Assembly: GCA_937914965.1 (NCBI GenBank)
Contig: CALGIY010000096.1
Location: 1 to 12,934 of the forward strand
Reading direction: 5' to 3'
DNA from: an uncultured Thermoanaerobacteraceae bacterium
GTDB lineage: Bacteria; Bacillota; DSM-12270; Thermacetogeniales; Thermacetogeniaceae
DNA: 12,934 bases
Shown here one piece after another: positions 7,451 through 12,821 of the stretch. The notes beneath the pieces were generated by a model, which was given only the letters and a program-made list of their open reading frames with translations, had not been told where the DNA came from and did not search any database. The first letter of the stretch is position 1. Each line of letters starts with the position of its first letter. The translations under genes were made by a program, and so were the position numbers.

Positions 7451-7909
7451 ATGCAGATAGAATTTAAAGTGAACGGAAAAAGCTGCAGTTTGGATATCTG
7501 CCCCACCATGAGATTGATTGATCTGCTGCGGGATGAGCTGGGACTCACCGGAACCAAAGAAGGCTGCGGGGAAGGGGAATGTGGGGCCTGCACGGTGATC
7601 ATCGATGGAGAGGCCGTCAATTCCTGCCTGGTTCTGGCACCCCAGGTCAGAGGAAAAGAGATTATAACTGTTGAAGGGCTGGCCGGGGACGGGGAGCTGG
7701 ATTCGCTTCAGCAGAAATTCATAGAACATTCAGCAGTTGAGTGTGGTTTCTGTACACCCGGAATGTTGATGTCAGCCAAGGCCTTATTAATGAAAAATCC
7801 ACATCCCTCTGAAGAAGAAATACGCCAAGCATTAGCAGGAAACCTGTGCCGTTGTTCGGGATATTCCAAGATCATCGAGGCAGTTAAAGATGTGGCAAGT
7901 TTGTCATAG
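7451..7909 (+). CDS. (2Fe-2S)-binding subunit of xanthine dehydrogenase family enzyme
   Basis: A 152-residue electron-transfer subunit with two [2Fe-2S] clusters. The N-terminal plant-ferredoxin-type cluster has Cys39, Cys44, Cys47 (GCGEGECGACTV) and Cys59. The C-terminal four-helix domain has Cys98 and Cys101 (CGFCTPGM) and Cys133 and Cys135 (LCRCSGY). All eight ligands are present and the length is normal for the family. It passes electrons from the Mo centre to the FAD subunit. The ATG at 7451 is preferred because AAAGGGTG sits 8 bases upstream; a GTG at 7442 would add three residues. The repeat at 7918-7942 begins just after its stop and separates it from the FAD-subunit gene. Confidence 0.93.
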   Translation: MQIEFKVNGKSCSLDICPTMRLIDLLRDELGLTGTKEGCGEGECGACTVIIDGEAVNSCLVLAPQVRGKEIITVEGLAGDGELDSLQQKFIEHSAVECGFCTPGMLMSAKALLMKNPHPSEEEIRQALAGNLCRCSGYSKIIEAVKDVASLS

Positions 7910-7917
7910 GTGTCATT

Positions 7918-7942
7918 TGTCACGGGGACGGTCCTTTTGACA
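7918..7942 (+). repeat. Palindromic repeat unit between the Fe-S and FAD subunit genes
   Basis: Ends TGTCA and TGACA around a core with CGGGGACGGTCC. Its reverse complement is identical over all 25 bases to the unit at 9209-9233, so an exact inverted pair flanks the FAD-subunit gene. It lies 9 bases after the Fe-S subunit stop. It could fold as a hairpin in the transcript and alter subunit ratios, but there is no T-run for intrinsic termination. Confidence 0.8.
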
Positions 7943-8033
7943 TACGAAGCAGTTTCCGGATGTACTGGGGAATACACTACCCCGGCGGTGTGCTTGTCTG
8001 TCCTGAAATGACAATAAAATGGAGGTCAGCCAG

Positions 8034-8891
8034 ATGGGAAACACTGTTGTTTTAACTCCAGATAATTTGTCAGAATTGAGAGAAGCCTTAAAACAGGCAG
8101 CTCCCAATAGTAAAATATTGGCTGGCGGCACAGACCTGGTTTTGGCTATGCACGAAAACAGATGCAGTCCTGATCTGATCATTGACCTGTCAGGAGTCAA
8201 GGAACTAAAATATGTACGGTTAGAGGATGGGCATCTCCATATCGGAGCAGTGACCACCTTTACTCAGATAAAAGAGAATGAATTTGTCAGGAAGCATGCT
8301 CTCTGCCTCACCGAGGCGGCAGCACTGATTGGGTCGAATCAGATCCGCAATGCTGGTACCATTGGAGGCAATATCGGCAATGCCTCCCCTGCTGGAGACA
8401 CCATCCCAGTTTTGATGGCCCTGGAGGCCAGGATCAGGGTGATGGACAGCTTGGGGCAGGTGGAAGAAAAAGATGTTGATGAGCTCATAGTCGGGTCAGG
8501 GAAGACCAGTTTGAAATGTGACCAGGTGATCACTGAGGTCATCATCCCGGTGCTAGGTGATGATTACAGGAGCACTTTTGTAAAGCTTGGTTCTAGAAGG
8601 GCAGTGACCATCTCTAAGCTGAACATAGCACTGGTTGTGAAGTATAATCATGTCTTGAACACCATATCCGATGTGAGGGTAGGACTGGGAGCTATCGGAG
8701 TCAAGGCCTTCCGGGACAGGCGTGTGGAAGAGATACTGAATGGCCAGCAAGCAGATGATCACCTAGCCCAGGTACTTGCTGAAGAACTATCTATGACTGT
8801 ACAAAAGGCGATCCCCGGCAGGTATTCTCTCCCTTATAAAAAGGAAGCGATCAAAGGACTCGCCCACGACGCCTGGGCTAACCTCAGTTAG
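8034..8891 (+). CDS. FAD-binding subunit of xanthine dehydrogenase family enzyme
   Basis: A 285-residue CoxM/XdhB-type flavoprotein subunit that receives electrons from the [2Fe-2S] subunit and passes them to an external acceptor such as NAD+ or ferredoxin. The FAD-binding motifs ILAGGTDL (about 28-35) and RNAGTIGGNIGNASPAGD (about 105-122) are intact, and the C-terminal domain with GLGAIGVKAFR is present; the length is typical. ATG 8034 is chosen because GGAGGT (8021-8026) lies 7 bases upstream; an ATG at 8019 would overlap that site and is rejected. It is 124 bases from the Fe-S gene, unlike the otherwise tight operon, with a palindromic repeat in the gap and an identical inverted one downstream. 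It is probably still co-transcribed with the other two subunits. Confidence 0.92.
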   Translation: MGNTVVLTPDNLSELREALKQAAPNSKILAGGTDLVLAMHENRCSPDLIIDLSGVKELKYVRLEDGHLHIGAVTTFTQIKENEFVRKHALCLTEAAALIGSNQIRNAGTIGGNIGNASPAGDTIPVLMALEARIRVMDSLGQVEEKDVDELIVGSGKTSLKCDQVITEVIIPVLGDDYRSTFVKLGSRRAVTISKLNIALVVKYNHVLNTISDVRVGLGAIGVKAFRDRRVEEILNGQQADDHLAQVLAEELSMTVQKAIPGRYSLPYKKEAIKGLAHDAWANLS

Positions 8892-8949
8892 TCGTTGGAA
8901 AAAAGATCGCGGGGACGGCAGACTGTGCGAAAAGTGCCAAATTGGGTTT

Positions 8950-8975
8950 GAACACCGCAATATGCGGGTTTGTTC
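8950..8975. other. Inverted repeat / hairpin downstream of the FAD-subunit gene
   Basis: GAACA-CCGCA, a 3-base loop ATA, TGCGG, a 3-base bulge GTT, then TGTTC: ten paired bases in two blocks. It lies 59 bases after the FAD-subunit stop. It lacks a T-run, so it could stabilise the 3' end of the operon mRNA or be a Rho-associated stop rather than an intrinsic terminator. Confidence 0.4.
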
Positions 8976-9208
8976 GTTGCTAAACATGCCATGTGTTGTG
9001 GTGTTAGGTTGTAATAAACGATTATTCACACAGGCTGACGGTTCTCTTGATCTATATTCCGCAAGCTTCCGACATATATTTTTCAGGGTAGACACCCATG
9101 TTTCCCAGGCGACACCATCAGACGATGAAAATTCGGACTGACTGGTCCTGAAGTGAGACTATTGTAAAGGGAACTGTCCCCAGTGCATTTTCCCGTTGCA
9201 TCGCGGGG

Positions 9209-9233
9209 TGTCAAAAGGACCGTCCCCGTGACA
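9209..9233 (-). repeat. Palindromic repeat unit upstream of the transporter gene
   Basis: Ends TGTCA and TGACA around AAAGGACCGTCCCCG. It is the exact reverse complement of the unit at 7918-7942 and differs from the unit at 2480-2504 at two positions. With one more base at each side (GTGTCA/TGACAC) the inverted ends reach 6 bases. It sits about 55 bases before the transporter start codon. Confidence 0.8.
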
Positions 9234-9289
9234 CCTGACAAACTTCAGACATCACAAAACATATATAAGACAAGAAAAAGGTGTAATTG

Positions 9290-10168
9290 ATGAACTACAA
9301 AACAGGAGTTTCACTTGTTCTAATATCTGCAGTATGTTACGGCTTTATTCCTATCTGTGCTCTCTATGCCTATGAGGAAGGGGTCAGCACCCTTGAGTTT
9401 CTATTTTATCGTTTCCTGGTGGCAACGCTGGTCTTTTTCCTCTACCTGCTGGTGCGCAGGGTGAAAATCAAATTGAACTGGACCCAGGTTTTCTGGTTGT
9501 TTATCCTGGGTGGTGTGCTTAATCTCCTGCAGTCTATTTTTTTTGTCTCCGCGGTGAAGTATATCTCCGCTAGCTTGACCACGCTCTTGTTTTTTACAAA
9601 CCCTATATTGGTGGCAGTCTTTTCCTACTTCGAGGGAGAGAAGATCTCCCGAGGAACCGCAGCGGCGATTTTTGTCTCTTTTGCGGGGCTGGCGTTGGTG
9701 CTCGGGACCTCTCTGGGGAAGGTAAATATCCTTGGCATCACCTTATCCCTGGCTGCTGCTGTTTTCTATGCTGCCTTTATTGTGCTGGGTAACAGGGTGA
9801 CAAAAGAGGTCGATCCAGTTGTGGTGAGCACATTTATTACTTTATTTACTTTTGTTGCACTGGTGCCGCTGGTTTTCATCTATGGTGGATTGGGGATTCC
9901 ACTGACCCTAAAGGGGTGGATCGCAACCGCAGGGTGTGGCGTTTTTTCTTCCAACATCGCCCTCTTTACCTTTTTTGCCGGGATTACAGTTGTTGGCGCT
10001 ACCACTGCCTCGATCCTTTCCAATATTGAGCCTGTGACCGTAGTGATCTTATCTGCCCTGCTGTTCTCCCAGCATCTAACTGGGTTACAGCTTTTGGGTG
10101 GGGTGCTGATACTTTTGGGAGGCACATTGGCGGTACAGGCTAAGCGCAGCCAACAGCCCCAGACATAA
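9290..10168 (+). CDS. DMT-superfamily (EamA-type) transporter
   Basis: A 292-residue integral membrane protein with about ten hydrophobic segments (roughly 6-26, 36-56, 68-86, 95-113, 122-140, 148-168, 179-200, 210-230, 238-260, 263-284), which is the two-times-five EamA layout. Typical features are FYRFLVATL in segment 2, FFTNPILVAVFSYFEGEKIS in the first EamA repeat and SNIEPVTVVILSALLFSQHLTGLQLLGGVLILLGG in the second. Such proteins export or import amino acids and other small metabolites; the substrate is not predictable. ATG 9290 follows AAAGGTG with 6 bases between; a TTG at 9287 is adjacent but less likely. It stands alone between repeat DNA and a terminator and is convergent with the hydantoinase gene. 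Confidence 0.9.
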   Translation: MNYKTGVSLVLISAVCYGFIPICALYAYEEGVSTLEFLFYRFLVATLVFFLYLLVRRVKIKLNWTQVFWLFILGGVLNLLQSIFFVSAVKYISASLTTLLFFTNPILVAVFSYFEGEKISRGTAAAIFVSFAGLALVLGTSLGKVNILGITLSLAAAVFYAAFIVLGNRVTKEVDPVVVSTFITLFTFVALVPLVFIYGGLGIPLTLKGWIATAGCGVFSSNIALFTFFAGITVVGATTASILSNIEPVTVVILSALLFSQHLTGLQLLGGVLILLGGTLAVQAKRSQQPQT

Positions 10169-10176
10169 CCCGCCTG

Positions 10177-10200
10177 GCAAACGGTGCCTGGTTTGCTTTA
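10177..10200 (+). terminator. Possible weak terminator after the transporter gene
   Basis: GCAAAC (10177-10182) can pair with GTTTGC (10191-10196) around an 8-base loop, followed by TTTATTGCTTT. The stem is short, so this is a weak candidate; the stronger structure is the one at 10226-10261. Confidence 0.3.
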
Positions 10201-10225
10201 TTGCTTTAATGGGTGCGGAAAATTA

Positions 10226-10261
10226 CCCCCAGAATAAGGGGGTTTTCCTCATTTTCTGGGG
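10226..10261. terminator. Bidirectional terminator between convergent genes
   Basis: On the plus strand CCCCC (10226-10230), loop AGAATAA, GGGGG (10238-10242) is followed by TTTT, which would end the transporter transcript. The overlapping CCCCAGAA (10227-10234) can instead pair with TTCTGGGG (10254-10261); read on the minus strand this larger stem is followed by GTAATTTT and would end the hydantoinase transcript. The two stems are mutually exclusive, so each strand may use a different one. It begins 57 bases after the transporter stop and ends 6 bases short of the end of the hydantoinase gene. Confidence 0.7.
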
Positions 10262-10267
10262 TTTCCA

Positions 10268-11656
10268 TTATTTAAAATCCGCATAGCATAAACCATAGGG
10301 TTTAGTTTTGATATATTTACCTTGACCTTTCTGGCCTACAAATTTGCTGTTTTCCACCATGAGTTTGCCTCTCAGGAATACCTTTTCCGGTCTGCCAATC
10401 TGCTCCATACCTTCAAAAGCGTTATAATCACTACCATGAAGACTGTCCTTTACGCTGATGACCCCTTTATAGTTGGGATCGAAGATAACTATATCAGCAT
10501 CACTGCCCACCTCAATTTGGCCTTTCTGGGGGAATAGTCCCACAATTTTGGCTGGGGCAGTGGCAAAAACATCCACAAACTTTTGACGGCTGATCTTACC
10601 TTTTTCTACTCCATAGGTCCACAATAATGCTAAACGATCTTGGGCTCCAGGGCAGCCATTGGGAATTCTCCTGAAATCGCCCATCCCTTTGCGTTTGGCC
10701 CCTTCAAATCCCCCTACATTAGCACAATGGTCTGAACCAACTGCTAACAGCCAACCTTTGCTTACTGCTTCCCATAAGGCGTCCAGATGTTCTTGGGTGC
10801 GTATGGGTGGTGAACACACATATTTGGCCCCTTCAAAATCAGGCTTGGCTAAATTATCCTCAGTTAAAGTAAGATAGTGAGTGCAGGTTTCACCATATAC
10901 AGGTAAACTCTTGGCGTAGGCATCTCTAACCAATTCCATAGACTCTTTACAGGTTACATGGACAATAAGGATAGGTGAAGCAGCTATTTGGGAAAGGTAA
11001 ATCGCTCTTTGGGTGGCTTCGGCTTCGACCAGGGGAGGTCTGGAAACAGCATGATATATAGGGTCAGTTTTGCCTTCTTGCACCAGTTGTTTTTGTAAGA
11101 GGTCAACTATTTCTCCGTTTTCGGCGTGAACCATAACCGTAACCCCGACTTTTTTGGCTACCTGCAGCGCCTTAAAAATAACATCATCGTGAACCATAAA
11201 GGGTGAGCCCTTATAGGCCATAAAGAATTTTAAGGTTGAAATACCCGCCTCCGGTAGAGTAAGTATCTCCTCATCCAACTCATCTGTAGGATCCATTACC
11301 ATACCGTGAAAAGAGTAATCTGAGGATGATGCTCCCTGGGCGGTTTCATTCTGTTTAGCCACCGACTCTTTAATGCTTAAGCCTTTGGGTTGGGGTGCAA
11401 AATCTACCACCGTGGTGGTACCACCAACTAGAGCCGCATTAGTAGTTGAAAAATCTATTGATCCGAAGGAGCCATAGTGTACATGTTCATCTACCCCACC
11501 AGGAAAGATATATTTACCGGCGGCATCGATTGTTTCCTGGGCACTTTGATCAAGTCCAGTTCCGATCGCAGTGACCTTTTCACCTTCAATGAGGATGTCA
11601 GCTTTATATTCATTAACAGCCGATATGATGGTACCATTTTTGATTAACAGGCTCAT
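10268..11656 (-). CDS. hydA: Dihydropyrimidinase / D-hydantoinase
   Basis: A 462-residue cytoplasmic amidohydrolase-superfamily enzyme that opens cyclic ureides such as dihydropyrimidines, hydantoins or N-methylhydantoin to N-carbamoyl products. The binuclear metal site is complete: His58 and His60 (GGVDEHVHYG), the carbamylated Lys143 with Tyr148 (TLKFFMAYKG), His177 (VMVHAEN), His233 (IVHVT) and Asp309 (GSDH). Substrate-contact segments CSPPIR (281-286) and RIPNG (330-334) are also present. Length and motif order fit dihydropyrimidinase rather than allantoinase or dihydroorotase. The start at 11656 is chosen because AAGGAG lies 7 bases upstream on the minus strand; the frame continues upstream to 11719 but runs into a palindrome. 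It lies 142 bases downstream of the amidohydrolase gene on the same strand and is probably co-transcribed with it. The exact substrate is not set by sequence. Confidence 0.92.
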   Translation of the reverse strand: MSLLIKNGTIISAVNEYKADILIEGEKVTAIGTGLDQSAQETIDAAGKYIFPGGVDEHVHYGSFGSIDFSTTNAALVGGTTTVVDFAPQPKGLSIKESVAKQNETAQGASSSDYSFHGMVMDPTDELDEEILTLPEAGISTLKFFMAYKGSPFMVHDDVIFKALQVAKKVGVTVMVHAENGEIVDLLQKQLVQEGKTDPIYHAVSRPPLVEAEATQRAIYLSQIAASPILIVHVTCKESMELVRDAYAKSLPVYGETCTHYLTLTEDNLAKPDFEGAKYVCSPPIRTQEHLDALWEAVSKGWLLAVGSDHCANVGGFEGAKRKGMGDFRRIPNGCPGAQDRLALLWTYGVEKGKISRQKFVDVFATAPAKIVGLFPQKGQIEVGSDADIVIFDPNYKGVISVKDSLHGSDYNAFEGMEQIGRPEKVFLRGKLMVENSKFVGQKGQGKYIKTKPYGLCYADFK

Positions 11657-11708
11657 CTTATTTCTCCTTTCTGAATTTGAACTTGTAGACCAAAGCCTGG
11701 AAAGATAC

Positions 11709-11731
11709 ACAGGGGACACTGTGTCCCCTGT
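11709..11731. promoter_or_regulatory. Perfect 11-bp dyad upstream of the hydantoinase gene
   Basis: ACAGGGGACAC, one central T, then GTGTCCCCTGT: an 11-base perfect inverted repeat with a 1-base centre, about 53 bases before the hydantoinase start. It could be an operator for a dimeric regulator or a hairpin in the intercistronic mRNA. It shares the GGGGAC string with the palindromic repeats elsewhere in the window, so it may instead be a diverged member of that family. No T-run follows on the minus strand. Confidence 0.5.
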
Positions 11732-11768
11732 CAGTAGCTACATTTCAGCGTAGTTAAACTGATATTAT

Positions 11769-11796
11769 AGTGGTGTTTTGCCCAAAAAACTCCACT
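11769..11796 (-). other. Hairpin directly after the amidohydrolase stop
   Basis: AGTGG and CCACT, then a T-T mismatch, then GTTTT and AAAAC around a 6-base loop form an imperfect 11-position stem immediately downstream of the amidohydrolase gene on the minus strand. The bases after it are ATAATATCAG, not a T-run, so it is more likely an mRNA-stabilising or partially attenuating hairpin than a full terminator. Confidence 0.4.
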
Positions 11797-11798
11797 TG

Positions 11799-12542
11799 TT
11801 ATATTTCTCTTCTATATACGCTTTTGTCGATGCCTTCCAGGTATTTAACTACATTTTCTAATGGTTCGACATCGCAGAACTTGGCATCCATATCAAACAG
11901 GTTCCAGGCAATAACTCCTGGTACTCTGTCGCCAATGGTACCTTCCGGAACGATTGTCTTAAATCCATATCCAGTTGAATCCATAACGGTGTGTCTAACA
12001 CATGCGCAGGAGGTGGCACCCATTACTATTACCGTGTCAACCCCTAAATAGTACAGGGTTTCAGCCAAATGGGTGCCAAAGAAATTGCTGGCATATTTCT
12101 TATGAATAACGGGTTCTTCTGGCTGGGGTTTTAGTTTGGGGTCAATTTCCATCCATTCAGAGTTAATGTCTAATGTACGCATTGGAATTTTCTCGTCCCA
12201 TTTGCATAAGTCGAGTTGTCTTTTTCCGGTGTATCCGGTAGTTGTATGGAAAATAGGAACTCCTGTTTTTCTTGCGGCTTCCAATACCTTAAGGGCATTG
12301 GCACAAATTTCTACATTATTCTCACAGGTAAAGGGGTGCCCATCTGACATCCAGGCCTTGGCCATATCTACGGTAGTTACAGCAGGAGCTTTTCCGTAAC
12401 CCATTCTTTGGAATCCCCTTGCTTTGTAGATCTTTTTGGCTTCCTCAAAAGCCCTATTTAGCATTTCCTCATCAAAATTATATTCTCCGCCGGAATCTGT
12501 GAAATTACTCCAATTGTCCTTTTTTTCCCACTTTTCTGCCAT
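11799..12542 (-). CDS. Isochorismatase-family cysteine hydrolase, N-carbamoyl(sarcosine) amidohydrolase-like
   Basis: A 247-residue cysteine hydrolase of the isochorismatase-like fold. The catalytic triad is visible: Asp59 (TTVDMAKAW), Lys148 (or the adjacent Lys149; HKKYASNFFGT) and Cys181 (GATSCACVRHTVMDS). The CVRHTVMDS segment and the 40-50-residue N-terminal extension recall N-carbamoylsarcosine amidase and related carbamoyl amidases, which split an N-carbamoyl amino acid into the amino acid, CO2 and NH3. Lying upstream of a hydantoinase on the same strand, it would act on that enzyme's product. No signal peptide or membrane segment. The start ATG at 12542 has a modest AAAGGGCGG ribosome site. 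A sigma-54 promoter lies about 110 bases upstream. Other isochorismatase-family activities (nicotinamidase, biuret or ureidoacrylate hydrolase) cannot be excluded. Confidence 0.85.
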   Translation of the reverse strand: MAEKWEKKDNWSNFTDSGGEYNFDEEMLNRAFEEAKKIYKARGFQRMGYGKAPAVTTVDMAKAWMSDGHPFTCENNVEICANALKVLEAARKTGVPIFHTTTGYTGKRQLDLCKWDEKIPMRTLDINSEWMEIDPKLKPQPEEPVIHKKYASNFFGTHLAETLYYLGVDTVIVMGATSCACVRHTVMDSTGYGFKTIVPEGTIGDRVPGVIAWNLFDMDAKFCDVEPLENVVKYLEGIDKSVYRREI

Positions 12543-12650
12543 GAATATCCGCCCTTTCGCTTTTAATTTTTTTACATTGGGAAACCATTAATAATCACAA
12601 ATTGCTACATCTGTTCAGTTAACGGTTAATTAACTTACGTCTATATTAAT

Positions 12651-12667
12651 AGCAATAAGCGTGCCAA
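12651..12667 (-). promoter_or_regulatory. Sigma-54 (-24/-12) promoter
   Basis: Read on the minus strand, TTGGCACGCTTATTGCT matches the sigma-54 consensus TGGCACG-N4-TTGC(A/T) at every specified position, with exactly 10 bases between the -24 GG and the -12 GC. Predicted start of transcription is around 12640, giving a leader of about 97 bases to the amidohydrolase ATG. Such promoters need an ATP-dependent enhancer-binding activator; none is encoded inside the window. Confidence 0.85.
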
Positions 12668-12805
12668 CCCTTAAAAGGTCGATTTATGGCAATGTAAAGA
12701 ATTTTTACTAAAAAAACTGTTGCAATTTTTCAATTGAAATTTTGTTTTTTCTCCATATCTATGGGTTTAACCATCATTTGCAGGTTTGCACACTATTTAC
12801 TGATA

Positions 12806-12821
12806 GTTGCAAAATTGCAAC
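12806..12821. promoter_or_regulatory. Candidate upstream activator site for the sigma-54 promoter
   Basis: GTTGCAA-AA-TTGCAAC is a 7-base perfect inverted repeat centred about 173 bases before the predicted transcription start, in the usual range for enhancer-binding proteins. A matching half-site GTTGCAA lies at 12719-12725, about 80 bases before the start. The activator is unknown. Confidence 0.55.

Larger units (their letters stand above)
8892..9289. other. Repeat-bearing spacer without a recognisable gene
   Basis: About 400 bases between the FAD-subunit and transporter genes. At the left edge is a GTTGGAAAA stretch like the direct repeat at 2330-2432, then a CGGGGACGG core (8910-8918). 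There is a partial core GACGGTTCTCTTGA at 9037-9050, a degenerate core (GAACTGTCCCC) near 9171-9181, and the full unit at 9209-9233. No open frame here resembles a known protein; minus-strand frames exist but lack ribosome sites and family motifs. It looks like layers of decayed repeat elements. A weak, low-confidence promoter for the transporter gene may lie around 9259-9268 (ATATATAAG). Confidence 0.5.

Noticed and set aside
8929..8953. Second sigma-54-like site (TTTGGCACTTTTCGCA on the minus strand)
   Set aside because: The spacing between GG and GC is 8 instead of 10 bases and no minus-strand gene lies downstream.
8787..9095. Minus-strand open frame across the FAD-subunit end and the spacer
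   Set aside because: No ribosome site and no recognisable motif; the translation looks like a shadow of the FAD gene plus decayed repeat sequence.
11657..11719. 21-residue N-terminal extension of the hydantoinase
   Set aside because: It would begin in the perfect dyad without a ribosome site; AAGGAG 7 bases before the ATG at 11656 fits the family N-terminus (MSLLIKNG).
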